From Eubacteriales bacterium (lineage in GTDB: Bacteria > Bacillota > Clostridia > Lachnospirales > Lachnospiraceae), in NCBI GenBank assembly GCA_030525875.1, contig JAUNDV010000018.1, forward strand, positions 1 through 45,707: a stretch of 45,707 nt of DNA. The letters are read 5' to 3'. A program made the translations under genes and the position numbers. Shown piece by piece: positions 1 through 8,546 of the stretch (positions within the stretch are counted from its first letter, which is position 1; each line of letters opens with the position of its first letter). The notes beneath the pieces were generated by a model. It was not told where the DNA came from, made no database searches, and saw only the letters and a program-made list of their open reading frames with translations.

Positions 1-2
1 AG

Positions 3-75
3 TGGAGATGAGGGGATTCGAACCCCTGACCCCCTGCTTGCAAGGCAGGTGCTCTCCCAACTGAGCTACACCCCC
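3..75 (-). tRNA. tRNA-Ala (anticodon TGC)
   Basis: The minus strand folds into a complete 73-nt cloverleaf. The acceptor stem GGGGGTG pairs with CATCTCC using two G-U pairs, the anticodon loop is CTTGCAA with anticodon TGC, the T-loop is GTTCGAATC, and the discriminator base is A. The D-arm carries the usual GTAGCTCAGTTGGGAGAGC. No CCA is encoded in the visible sequence. It lies at the window edge, so any tRNA or rRNA neighbours cannot be seen. Confidence 0.96.
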
Positions 76-218
76 GTATTTTCAACGAATTGTATTATAC
101 TATGTAGAAATAAATTTGTAAAGCCAAAAATCACAAAGCTTGAAAGAAGTTTAGCTCAATAGTATAATCATTTTAAAAGCGCTTTTATGGCAAAATTTTA
201 ATATAAAAGGAAAATGTA

Positions 219-752
219 ATGGATAAAAAATATAAAATAGTAAATGAAGCTATTGTAGATAGATTTGAATTTAGAAATATTAAGCCTGAGGATACTAAAC
301 AGGCAGTCGAGATTGAAAGGATATGTTTCCCTCCAAATGAAGCTTGTTCTGAAAAGAATATGAAAGAAAGAATTGCAAAGGCACCAGATTATTTTCTTGT
401 TGCTGTAGATAAAAATACAGGAAAGCTTGCAGGCTTTTTAAATGGTCTTGCGACTAATGAAGACATTTTCAGGGATGAGTTTTTTACAGATGCCAGTTTG
501 CATAAGAGCGAGGGAATGAATATCATGCTTCTTGGACTTGACGTGCTTCCTGAATATAGAGGAAAGGGGCTTGGAAGAGAACTCATGTATGAATATTGCA
601 GAAGGCAACTTAATAATGGAAAGAAAGAACTTTTACTTACCTGTCTTGACAGCAAGGTAGAAATGTATAAAAAGTTTGGATATGTGGATAAAGGTATAGC
701 GAACTCAAGCTGGGGTGGAGAAGAATGGCATGAAATGTCAATAGTACTTTAA
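219..752 (+). CDS. GNAT-family N-acetyltransferase
   Basis: This 177-aa protein has the GNAT fold signature: a beta-strand followed by the acetyl-CoA pyrophosphate loop VLPEYRGKGLGREL (around residues 108-121), matching the family R/Q-x-x-G-x-G/A pattern. The C-terminal YKKFGYVDKG segment is the usual motif B end of the family. The family transfers an acetyl group from acetyl-CoA to an amine, but the substrate cannot be read from sequence. The ATG follows AAAAGGAAAATGTA. It sits 38 nt before a nucleoside hydrolase gene on the same strand, so the two are probably cotranscribed. Length is normal for a single-domain GNAT. Confidence 0.85.
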   Translation: MDKKYKIVNEAIVDRFEFRNIKPEDTKQAVEIERICFPPNEACSEKNMKERIAKAPDYFLVAVDKNTGKLAGFLNGLATNEDIFRDEFFTDASLHKSEGMNIMLLGLDVLPEYRGKGLGRELMYEYCRRQLNNGKKELLLTCLDSKVEMYKKFGYVDKGIANSSWGGEEWHEMSIVL

Positions 753-790
753 TTTACATAAAAATAGCAAAAGCGGAGGGATTTTTATAA

Positions 791-1753
791 ATGCTCAAGA
801 AAATCATAATTGACTGTGATACAGGTGTCGATGATTCAATAGCAATTTTATTTGCTCTTAATAGAAAAGATGTTGAAGTAATAGGAATATCATCAGCAAG
901 CGGAAATACAGATGCCAATCAGGCAGCAGAGAATACATTAAGACTTTTAAAGCTTGCAGGAAGAGAAGGCGAAATTCCAGTTTGCATAGGTGCAACAGAA
1001 CCACTAAAAGGACCTAAGAGACCTTATCCTGAGCTTATTCACGGAGCAAATGGAATAGGAAATGTTATTTTGCCAGAGTCAGCACAAAGACCAGTGGATA
1101 TGGATGTTAGAGATTTTTTATATAAGCTTGCATCTGAAAATGAAGGAGAAGTAACTCTTGTAACCTTGGGTGAGGCAACAAATATAGCGCTTACTTTGGA
1201 GAAATATCCTGATTTTTCAAAAAAAATAAAAAATGTCGTAGCTATGGGAGGCTCAATATTTGGCAGCATAGGAAATGTAGGCCCTGCAGTTGAAGCAAAT
1301 GTAAAGGGTGATCCAGAGGCATTTGATGAAATGATTATGGCTGACTGGGATGTAACTATGGTAGGGCTTGATGTAACAACAGCAGTACATTTAAAGAAAA
1401 CGGATGTTGATCTTGCCTTAAGCTATTGCAGAGACGATTGTAGAAATCAGCTTGAATATATTTCAAAAGCGCTTGTACATTATATGAGAGGAGCAAGGAT
1501 ACAGAACTGGATGAGAGGTGAAAGTCCATTGCACGATCCTCTCGCAATGATAGTTGCTGTAGACCCTTCAGTAGTCAGGACACAAAAGAGAATAACCAGA
1601 ATCGAGTGCGAAGGAAAGTATACAAGAGGACTTGTTGTTACAGATCAGAGAGAATATCCTATAGAAGGAAGATATGTAACACACTGTGTTGAGGTAAATG
1701 AAAATAAAGCACTAAACGTATTATTTGCGGCTTTTCAGGAGAGCTTAAGATAA
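791..1753 (+). CDS. Inosine-uridine preferring nucleoside hydrolase family protein
   Basis: A 320-aa protein that begins with the calcium-binding nucleoside hydrolase signature (IIDCDTGVDDSIAI, residues 6-19). It also carries the later conserved aspartate in SPLHDPLAMI and a central VVAMGGS segment. Enzymes of this family (IunH/RihA type) cleave the N-glycosidic bond of ribonucleosides to a base plus ribose for salvage in the cytoplasm. Exact base preference cannot be assigned. The start is supported by AGCGGAGGG 10-12 nt upstream. The short gap from the acetyltransferase suggests an operon. The next gene is convergent. Confidence 0.9.
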   Translation: MLKKIIIDCDTGVDDSIAILFALNRKDVEVIGISSASGNTDANQAAENTLRLLKLAGREGEIPVCIGATEPLKGPKRPYPELIHGANGIGNVILPESAQRPVDMDVRDFLYKLASENEGEVTLVTLGEATNIALTLEKYPDFSKKIKNVVAMGGSIFGSIGNVGPAVEANVKGDPEAFDEMIMADWDVTMVGLDVTTAVHLKKTDVDLALSYCRDDCRNQLEYISKALVHYMRGARIQNWMRGESPLHDPLAMIVAVDPSVVRTQKRITRIECEGKYTRGLVVTDQREYPIEGRYVTHCVEVNENKALNVLFAAFQESLR

Positions 1754-1825
1754 GGGATTATAGTATAATTTAAAACGGTATATAATAAATTTTTAAAGAT
1801 AGTAGCTGCTTAGTTTTAAAAAAAT

Positions 1826-2416
1826 TTAAAAATTAACAGGAGTAAGACCAAGGAAATTAAGGTCTTCTGTATCGTGAGTAGACAGGATCATAAGCCTGTC
1901 TGCTTTTTTATTTAAAATATAATTACAGCTTATTTTTTTACTTTCAATATCCAGTCCGGTAAATGGTTCATCCATAAGTATTATAGAAGCTTCTTCATAA
2001 TTCATGGCTCTTACGATACATACCCTTCTTCTCTGTCCGCCGCTAAGTTTGCTGACTGGTTTGTGTATCAGATTTTCAGGAAGGAGCTTTATAAGCTCTC
2101 CGGTCGCTGTTGTTTTACTAAGCTTTGTTGCAAAAACGATATTGTCAACAGCAGAAAAATCCTCGCACAGCCTGTCCTCCTGAAATACCATTGAGATACC
2201 TGGCTTGTGTATAATTTTGCCATTATTTTTAAATATTATATCTCCCTTATCTGGATTTTGAAGACCAGAGATAAGTCTTAATAAAGTCGTCTTTCCGCTT
2301 CCGCTTGGTGAAAATAATGCATAAGCCTGTCCAGCATTAAATTCCAGACTAAGGCCATTAAAGAGCTCTGTATCGTCAAATTTCTTATATAAATTTTTGA
2401 TAATAATTGAAATCAT
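1826..2416 (-). CDS. ABC transporter ATP-binding protein (nitrate/sulfonate/thiamine-precursor type)
   Basis: A short 196-aa ABC ATPase with all nucleotide-binding motifs: Walker A SPSGSGKT (around residues 36-43), Q-loop FQEDRL, signature LSGGQRRR (around 124-131), Walker B IILMDEPFTGLD and the switch histidine in STHD. It powers the integral membrane permease encoded just upstream on the same strand (gene order permease then ATPase, gap about 95 nt). The short length and sequence style match the SsuB/TauB/ThiZ subgroup. The substrate is not determinable because no periplasmic-type binding protein gene is adjacent. The ATG follows GAGGTTTTAA. Confidence 0.88.
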   Translation of the reverse strand: MISIIIKNLYKKFDDTELFNGLSLEFNAGQAYALFSPSGSGKTTLLRLISGLQNPDKGDIIFKNNGKIIHKPGISMVFQEDRLCEDFSAVDNIVFATKLSKTTATGELIKLLPENLIHKPVSKLSGGQRRRVCIVRAMNYEEASIILMDEPFTGLDIESKKISCNYILNKKADRLMILSTHDTEDLNFLGLTPVNF

Positions 2417-2511
2417 TTAAAACCTCATAATATAGAAAATACTAAAAATTCCATTGATATAAGTCATTTTTCAGCCTAATAATATAGCAATCATTTTACT
2501 CTTCATTTGCT

Positions 2512-3294
2512 TTAAGGATTTGCCTTAAAGTATCGCTTAATCAGTAAAGTACATATTTTTTCAAAAACATAGCTTAAAATAACTATAACAAAGGTCCATG
2601 CAAATAAGTCAGCAGTATCTAGAAAAACCTTTGACTGATAAAGATAATAACCAATGGTATTTTGTGGCTGTCCGATAAGCTCTGCTGCAATTCCGGATTT
2701 CCAGCTCATACCTATAGTTGTTTCAAATGAACTTAATAAAAATGGTTTTATTGCAGGTATATATACATATTTAAGCTTTTTAAAAAAAGAAACATGAAAT
2801 ATTTTTGCAAGCTCGAGAAGTTTTTTGTCCGTATTTATCAGTCCATTTAAAATATTAATATAGCTTACAGGAAAAACCACAAGAAAAGCTATGACAAAGG
2901 ATAAATAGCTGCTTCCTCTTATCCATATAAGCACTAAAATAACATAGGATGCAACAGGTATTGCTTTAATGAGGCTAATAAAAGGATCAAGCAGCTCCTG
3001 TATTATCTTAAAATAATAAGAAAGAAAAGCAGCAAAAATACTAATAAGACTGGCTAGAAGAAAACCTCCAATAGTTTTTAGCATTGTATTTAATATTGAA
3101 GTCCAAAAGACCTTTGTCCTGACGAGATTAATGAGGGCAAAAAAGGTATCAATTGGGCCAACAATAAGAATATTGTTGCCAACTGACATAGAAATAAACT
3201 GCCAGATTAGTAGCCACAATATAATAATAGCTAGCTTCTTTATAAAATATTTAAAATTTTTGTTATTTGTAAAAAAAAACTGAGTATAAAACAT
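2512..3294 (-). CDS. ABC transporter permease (SsuC/ThiX-like)
   Basis: A 260-aa hydrophobic protein with about six membrane segments, the first at residues 19-37 (LAIIILWLLIWQFISMSVG). The cytoplasmic EAA-type loop is recognisable around residues 135-195 (LLELAKIFHV...KYVYIPAIKPFLLSS). It belongs to the binding-protein-dependent permease family used for nitrate, sulfonate, taurine and thiamine precursors. It pairs with the ATPase gene immediately downstream on the same strand. The start follows AAAGGT at a spacing of about 8 nt. No substrate-binding protein gene is next to it, so the transporter is either incomplete or uses a lipoprotein encoded elsewhere. Confidence 0.85.
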   Translation of the reverse strand: MFYTQFFFTNNKNFKYFIKKLAIIILWLLIWQFISMSVGNNILIVGPIDTFFALINLVRTKVFWTSILNTMLKTIGGFLLASLISIFAAFLSYYFKIIQELLDPFISLIKAIPVASYVILVLIWIRGSSYLSFVIAFLVVFPVSYINILNGLINTDKKLLELAKIFHVSFFKKLKYVYIPAIKPFLLSSFETTIGMSWKSGIAAELIGQPQNTIGYYLYQSKVFLDTADLFAWTFVIVILSYVFEKICTLLIKRYFKANP

Positions 3295-3385
3295 AAATTA
3301 TACCTTTACAAAAATAATCGATTTGGTAAAATAAACATTAGTCATGTTTATTTATGATAACATATGATGAATACATTTAAAACAG

Positions 3386-3414
3386 TTGACTTATAACGCA
3401 GTTAATGATAAAGT
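3386..3414 (+). promoter_or_regulatory. Candidate sigma-A promoter of the yerC-like gene
   Basis: TTGACT at 3386-3391, a 17-nt spacer and TAAAGT at 3409-3414 give a reasonable housekeeping promoter. It would start transcription near 3421, leaving a leader of about 90 nt before the ATG at 3513. This is inferred from sequence only. Confidence 0.45.
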
Positions 3415-3512
3415 GAAAAATAATTTAGCGTAATAAAATCTTAAAGTGTTGCAGTGCTAAAATTACGTTGTATAGCAATTTATCTATTAAGATTTTGGAA
3501 AGGACAATTATC

Positions 3513-3800
3513 ATGAACCCAAAGATTCATACACCCGCTGTTGATCACTTATTTGATGCAGTCCTTAAGCTTGAAAATAAAGAGGAATGCTACAAGTTTT
3601 TTGAAGATGTTTGTACAATTAAAGAACTTCTTGCCATGGCTCAGCGTTATGAAGTGGCACTTATGCTAAAGAATAAGATGACATATTTGGACATTGCAGA
3701 GAAGACAGGAGCTTCTACAGCTACTATAAGCCGTGTTAATCGTTCACTTAGCTATGGTGAAGATGGGTATGACATGGTCTTTAAAAAATTGAACTTATAA
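3513..3800 (+). CDS. YerC/YecD family TrpR-superfamily regulator
   Basis: From the ATG at 3513 this encodes 95 aa. The middle is the YerC/YecD signature: EECYKFFEDVCTIKELLAMA, then a helix-turn-helix segment (LDIAEKTGASTATISRVNR). Members are small dimeric DNA-binding proteins related to the tryptophan repressor; their regulons are mostly unknown. The reading frame is open 15 codons further upstream, but GGAAAGGA 9 nt before the 3513 ATG and the family N-terminus favour this start. It is a single-gene unit closed by a strong terminator and convergent with rmuC. Confidence 0.88.
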   Translation: MNPKIHTPAVDHLFDAVLKLENKEECYKFFEDVCTIKELLAMAQRYEVALMLKNKMTYLDIAEKTGASTATISRVNRSLSYGEDGYDMVFKKLNL

Positions 3801-3807
3801 TCAAAAG

Positions 3808-3865
3808 AAAAAACAGCTTTTTTGAGTGATTAGCAAAAGATTACTCAATTAAGCTGTTTTTATTT
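3808..3865. terminator. Bidirectional intrinsic terminator between yerC-like gene and rmuC
   Basis: A long stem pairs AAAAACAGCTT...TTGAGT on the left with ACTCAA...AAGCTGTTTTT on the right around a short loop. T-runs on both strands fit the convergent arrangement. Confidence 0.8.
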
Positions 3866-3929
3866 ATAAGCAATTCTGTTTTACAAAGATGGTGCGAAAA
3901 TTTATTCAGTAAATTCTATTCAATAAAAT

Positions 3930-5129
3930 CTATTCCGATATTTTTATACCTAGAAGAGCTTCCGCCTCAAGACTGTCTAATTCTTCAACAGAGGTAAGCT
4001 TGCTATTAATGATATCGGCTCTATGCTGAAGCTCCTTTGTTGCTTTCTTTGCCATATCTATTCTGCTGTCAGCTGTGCTTATGAGCTTTGACAAAGTCTG
4101 GTACTGAGCCTTGATAGCCTGAAGCAACTTTAAAATTGTTTGTGAATCACGATTAACCGCCATATATCTAAATCCTATACTGAGAGAATTGAGAAGGGCA
4201 GCTACAGTTGTAGGACCTGTGATTATAATATGATATTTTTGCTGACATTCATTTGCAAGGCCAGGTATACGAAGAATCTCTGCATACAGAGACTCTGTAG
4301 GGAGGAACAGTATTGCAAAATCAGTGGTATAAGGAGGCTCTATGTATTTAGACTGTATAGTTTTGGCTTCAGTTTTTATCCTTTGTTCGAGCTCCTTTAC
4401 TGCATGGGAAAGTGCTTCAGAGTCTGAATTATCAGCAGCATCCTGTATTTTGTCATAGATAGTGGTAGGGAATTTGGAATCTACAGGAAGATAGATAAAT
4501 GCATTAGGATTTTCCTTGTCAGGAATTTTTACAGCAAATTCGACACTATCCCTTGAGCCTTTCTTGGTTATAACATTTTTGTCATAAAGATTAGGTGATA
4601 AAATATCTGCTAAAATGTTTTCCAGCTGTCCTTCGCCAAAGACACCTCTGGTTTTAACATTGGAAAGTGTCCTGTTAAGATTCATTACACCATCTTCAAG
4701 CTTACTAAGCTCTCCAAGAGATTTATACAGGCTGTTGAGCTGTTCACCTATAGTTTTAAAGGATTTATCCAGTCGTTCATTAAGAGACTGGTCAAGTTTC
4801 TGATTTATTTCTGATTGTATATCAGACAGCTTTTGTGAATTGGTGTTTTGCAGCTCTTTAAGTGAAGTTGTAAGAATTTCCTGCATTTCTTTTCTATGTT
4901 CTCTGTTTTCACTTAATTCATGCATAGATCTGGAGTTAATATCCTGCTTTATATCAGTCAGTCTGGAAGACAATCTGTCAGTTATATCATCACCGGCTTC
5001 TTCAATAGTTTCTTTTATTGTATAAGCCAATTCATCAAGATCTTGTTTGTCATTTTTCTTCTTTAATAATATGAAAATATTTATAAGACCAATGATAATT
5101 AGCAGGATAAGTAGTAAGTTAGTTAGCAT
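3930..5129 (-). CDS. rmuC: DNA recombination protein RmuC
   Basis: A 399-aa protein with the RmuC layout: an N-terminal membrane segment (about residues 3-22, rich in Leu/Ile), a long coiled-coil (about 25-150) and a conserved C-terminal nuclease-like domain (about 155-380). Diagnostic blocks are TRGVFGEGQLENIL, FAVKIPDKEN, YLPVDSKFP, DFAILFLPTESLYAEI and ITGPTTVAALLNSL. RmuC family proteins limit inverted-repeat-stimulated rearrangements, presumably as structure-specific nucleases. The length is typical. The gene is transcribed divergently from the deacetylase gene across a 127-nt AT-rich gap. Confidence 0.93.
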   Translation of the reverse strand: MLTNLLLILLIIIGLINIFILLKKKNDKQDLDELAYTIKETIEEAGDDITDRLSSRLTDIKQDINSRSMHELSENREHRKEMQEILTTSLKELQNTNSQKLSDIQSEINQKLDQSLNERLDKSFKTIGEQLNSLYKSLGELSKLEDGVMNLNRTLSNVKTRGVFGEGQLENILADILSPNLYDKNVITKKGSRDSVEFAVKIPDKENPNAFIYLPVDSKFPTTIYDKIQDAADNSDSEALSHAVKELEQRIKTEAKTIQSKYIEPPYTTDFAILFLPTESLYAEILRIPGLANECQQKYHIIITGPTTVAALLNSLSIGFRYMAVNRDSQTILKLLQAIKAQYQTLSKLISTADSRIDMAKKATKELQHRADIINSKLTSVEELDSLEAEALLGIKISE

Positions 5130-5256
5130 TTTATAATCTCCTGTGAATCTAAAATTGTAATTTTAATGTAAGATTGTGGCAGTGGTATAAGTATAGCATA
5201 AATTTTTTAAATATGTTAAACTCAGAGAATAAATAAACTTAAAGAAGGAGGACGTT

Positions 5257-6780
5257 ATGTCAGCAGATAACATGCTACATTCATATTCATCTTTAAATAA
5301 TAAAAGAAATTTAGGACAGGGAAAACCACATAATTCAAAAAGAAGAGGAAAGAAGAGAGGAAGGAGAGGTTCAAATGGATCAGAGCTTATAAAAATACTT
5401 CTTCTTATTCTGGTGGTTTTAGGTATATTTTTTGCAGGATGGAAACTTATAAAAATAATCAAGGGGAATTTTGCAGAAAGTAAGTCAGAAACGGAGATAA
5501 ATAATAAGGATGGAGAGCAGACTTTGGCATCTTCGGAAGTGGAAACAGAAAATATAATAAGCACAGAGCAGATAATTGCAGAAGCTGAGCATTTTAAGCT
5601 ACAGTATGACTATGACAAAGCTCTGGAAATTCTTACAAAGGCAAATGAAGAAAATCCATTGCCAGAGTTTGAAGCAAAGATAGAAGATATCAAGAAAACA
5701 AAGGAATCATTGGTCAGACAGGATATAAATCAGATTCCTCATATTTTCTTCCATACCCTGGTTGTAGAGCCGGAAAACTGTTTTGACAGTGATAAATGGG
5801 GAAAGCAGGCAGGCGGTTATAACAGCCTGATGACGACAATTCCTGAATTTGAAAAAATGATTGAGGAGCTATATCAAAAGGGATATGTTCTTGTAGGGCT
5901 TCATGATATGGGAAGGACAGAAAAGCAGACTGACGGTACAGAGAAGTTTGTTGAGGGAGATATTATGCTTCCTCCTGATAAAAAAGCAATTGTAATGTCA
6001 CAGGATGATGTTTGCTATTACGAATATATGGACGGCGCAGGCTTCGCAATAAGAATGATAATTGGAGAGGATGGAAGACCAACCACAGTATATAAAGACC
6101 CAGATGGAAATGAAGTGGTAGGAGACTATGATCTTGTGCCTATACTGGATAAGTTTATTGATGAGCATCCGGATTTTTCATATCGTGGTGCAAAGGCTTG
6201 TCTTGCATTTACAGGATATAATGGAATTTTAGGATACAGAACAGATGAGACCTATGATCCTGATTCTCCTATGTATGATTCAAGCAAAACAGCTAATACC
6301 AATATTGAAGCTGACAGGGAAACAGCAAGACAGGTGGCAAAGGCTCTTGTAGATGACGGATATGAGCTTGCTTCACATAGCTGGGGGCATAGAGATATGG
6401 GAGCTATAAGCTTTGAACACATGAAAAAGGATACAGACAGATGGGATAAAAATGTTAATCAGGAGCTTCTGGGAGGGCTTTGCGATATAATCATTTTCCC
6501 AAAGGGTGCAGATGTTGCGGACTGGCATCCTTATACACATGACAATGAAAAATTTGATTATTTGTGGAATAAGGGCTTCAGATATTTCTGTAATGTGGAT
6601 TCTACTAAGGTCTGGGTTCAGGCAGGAAAGGATTATTTAAGACAGGGTAGAAGACCGCTTGACGGACTGGCTCTTTGGAATGATATTGCAAATGGTAAAA
6701 ACAGGCTTAGCGACCTCTTTGATGATCCAAATGCTATATTTGATCAGAGACGACCTACTCCGGTTCCACCTTATGCTTAA
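5257..6780 (+). CDS. Membrane-anchored polysaccharide deacetylase family protein
   Basis: A 507-aa protein with a very basic N-terminal tail (KRRGKKRGRRG), one membrane segment at about residues 44-64, and a Glu-rich extracellular stalk. A NodB-type carbohydrate esterase region follows. The metal/catalytic pieces visible are the paired aspartates in VMSQDDVCYYEY and the H-x3-H of ASHSWGHRDMG; a later conserved block is CDIIIFPKGAD. This family removes N- or O-acetyl groups from cell-surface glycans or peptidoglycan. The long tail and insert make it bigger than the minimal domain. The start has AGAAGGAGG 6 nt upstream. The substrate cannot be assigned. Confidence 0.85.
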   Translation: MSADNMLHSYSSLNNKRNLGQGKPHNSKRRGKKRGRRGSNGSELIKILLLILVVLGIFFAGWKLIKIIKGNFAESKSETEINNKDGEQTLASSEVETENIISTEQIIAEAEHFKLQYDYDKALEILTKANEENPLPEFEAKIEDIKKTKESLVRQDINQIPHIFFHTLVVEPENCFDSDKWGKQAGGYNSLMTTIPEFEKMIEELYQKGYVLVGLHDMGRTEKQTDGTEKFVEGDIMLPPDKKAIVMSQDDVCYYEYMDGAGFAIRMIIGEDGRPTTVYKDPDGNEVVGDYDLVPILDKFIDEHPDFSYRGAKACLAFTGYNGILGYRTDETYDPDSPMYDSSKTANTNIEADRETARQVAKALVDDGYELASHSWGHRDMGAISFEHMKKDTDRWDKNVNQELLGGLCDIIIFPKGADVADWHPYTHDNEKFDYLWNKGFRYFCNVDSTKVWVQAGKDYLRQGRRPLDGLALWNDIANGKNRLSDLFDDPNAIFDQRRPTPVPPYA

Positions 6781-6820
6781 TGCATTTTTAGTCGAAATTA
6801 TATTTTATAGGAAGTAACGA

Positions 6821-7435
6821 ATGATAAGCTTTGTACATGGTATATTATGTGAAATAGAAGAAAACAGTATAGTTGTTGAAGCAGGAGGCTTGGGATATTC
6901 TATAAATATCCCAGGCTCTGTTTTACGTGAACTGCCTGCTATTGGAGAAGAGATAAAGATATTTACTCATTTTTCAGTCAGAGAGGATGGACAGTCCCTA
7001 TATGGCTTTATGCGCAAAGAGGACAGGGAAATGTTTAGATCATTGCTCTCTGTAAATGGGGTAGGGCCAAAGGGAGCTCTCGGAATTTTGACAGCGCTAA
7101 GCCCGGATGAGCTTAGGAGAGCAATAGTTTCTTCAGATGCAAAGTCTATAAGCAGAGCCCAGGGCATAGGTGCAAAGACAGCCCAGAGGATTATTATAGA
7201 TCTTAAGGATAAGGTTGATCTTAATGATATTTTTGCAGGTTCTGTTTCGGAAAATACTTTTACAGTAAGTTCAGGAATTGTGCAGGAAGGACCTGTGGAT
7301 GAGGCTGTAGAGGCACTTACTGTGCTTGGATACTCAAGACTTGAGGCAGGAAGGGCTATAAGAAAGATAAATATAACTCAGGATATGAAGACTGAGGATA
7401 TATTAAGGCTTGCTTTAAAAAATATAAAAATGTAA
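6821..7435 (+). CDS. ruvA: Holliday junction branch migration protein RuvA
   Basis: A 204-aa protein of normal RuvA length and domain order. The N-terminal OB-fold (about 1-62) contains ISFVHGILCEIEENSIVVEAGGLGYSI. Two helix-hairpin-helix motifs (about 70-140) carry LLSVNGVGPKGALGIL and ARAQGIGAKTAQRIIIDLKDK-like segments. A C-terminal three-helix domain (about 155-203) contacts RuvB. RuvA tetramers bind four-way junctions and load the RuvB motor. Unusually, ruvB is not next to it but lies more than 3 kb downstream beyond a LysR gene. It is probably cotranscribed with apbE and the exonuclease gene. Confidence 0.97.
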   Translation: MISFVHGILCEIEENSIVVEAGGLGYSINIPGSVLRELPAIGEEIKIFTHFSVREDGQSLYGFMRKEDREMFRSLLSVNGVGPKGALGILTALSPDELRRAIVSSDAKSISRAQGIGAKTAQRIIIDLKDKVDLNDIFAGSVSENTFTVSSGIVQEGPVDEAVEALTVLGYSRLEAGRAIRKINITQDMKTEDILRLALKNIKM

Positions 7436-7481
7436 TGCAAATTAAACGCAATAAAAATATCTTTATTTGGAAAGTGAGAAG

Positions 7482-8546
7482 ATGAAAAATAAGATAATTG
7501 ATAGTCTTAAGGCAATTTTGCCAATAATTTTGATAATAGTTTTTATAGCAGCAGCTATGATGAAAGGTCCTGAGGATGATAAGGCACAGGGAGCAGTAGA
7601 AGAATACCCTATGACAGCAGATGCCTTTTTACTGGACACATTTTGCAGTATTACTATATATGAAGGTGGCGGAAAGAATGCACTTTTGCAGGCAGAAAAA
7701 AAATTGCTTGAGTATGACAATCTGCTTAATCCTTCAAAGGAAGGCTCTGACATATATAAGATAAATAATAGAACTGAAGCTGTAGTGGAAATAAGTCAGA
7801 AAACAATGCAGATGCTTGAGAAGATTATGCCTATAGACAATAGTTCAAATGGGGATTTAAATACAGCTATAAAACCGCTTACACAGCTATGGGATTTTAA
7901 GGACAAGCAGGAAATTCCGGATGAAACATTGATACAGGATGCGATATCAAAGATAAGCCTGGATTCGTGGGGGATTTCAGAGAAGAATGGCAGATATTAT
8001 TTTGAAGCATATGATGAAAACGTAATGATAGACGCAGGTTCATATGCAAAAGGCTTTATAGCAGATGAAATAAAAACAGTTTTAAAGGAATGTGGTGTTA
8101 CATCAGCAATTATAAATCTGGGTGGAAATATTCAGTGTATTGGAAAAAGACCTGATGGAAATCCATTTATAATCGGGCTTAGAGAACCAAAAAAGGGAAG
8201 TGAAAAATATCTCAAAAAACTTGATATAGATAATGAATCCGTTGTTACAGCGGGAATTTATGAGAGGTATTTTGAGAAGGATGGAATTCATTACCATCAT
8301 ATTTTAGATCCTTATACGGGATATCCTGTGCAAAATGAATTGGCAGCCGTAACTGTTGTAGGACCAGATTCAATGTATTGTGATGCACTAAGTACAACCT
8401 TGTTTATAAAAGGAAAGACTGAGGGTGAAAAGTTTTTACAGGATTTTAATACTGAGCTTGGAAATGGAGAATATAAGGCTTTCTTTATAGAAAAAAATAA
8501 TAATATCAGCTATTCAGAAGGGGCAGATAAGCTTGTACACAATTAA
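7482..8546 (+). CDS. apbE: FAD:protein FMN transferase (ApbE family)
   Basis: From ATG 7482 (GGAAAGTGAG just upstream) this encodes 354 aa. An in-frame TTG at 7467 overlaps that ribosome site and is less likely. An N-terminal hydrophobic segment (about residues 8-30) anchors or exports it; there is no lipobox cysteine. ApbE hallmarks are MIDAGSYAKGFIADEI (substrate and Mg binding), the INLGGN block, and HHILDPYTGYPV. The family attaches FMN covalently to Ser/Thr of extracytoplasmic electron-transfer proteins such as Rnf/Nqr subunits. No target gene is present in this window. It overlaps the next gene by 14 nt, indicating translational coupling. Confidence 0.92.
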   Translation: MKNKIIDSLKAILPIILIIVFIAAAMMKGPEDDKAQGAVEEYPMTADAFLLDTFCSITIYEGGGKNALLQAEKKLLEYDNLLNPSKEGSDIYKINNRTEAVVEISQKTMQMLEKIMPIDNSSNGDLNTAIKPLTQLWDFKDKQEIPDETLIQDAISKISLDSWGISEKNGRYYFEAYDENVMIDAGSYAKGFIADEIKTVLKECGVTSAIINLGGNIQCIGKRPDGNPFIIGLREPKKGSEKYLKKLDIDNESVVTAGIYERYFEKDGIHYHHILDPYTGYPVQNELAAVTVVGPDSMYCDALSTTLFIKGKTEGEKFLQDFNTELGNGEYKAFFIEKNNNISYSEGADKLVHN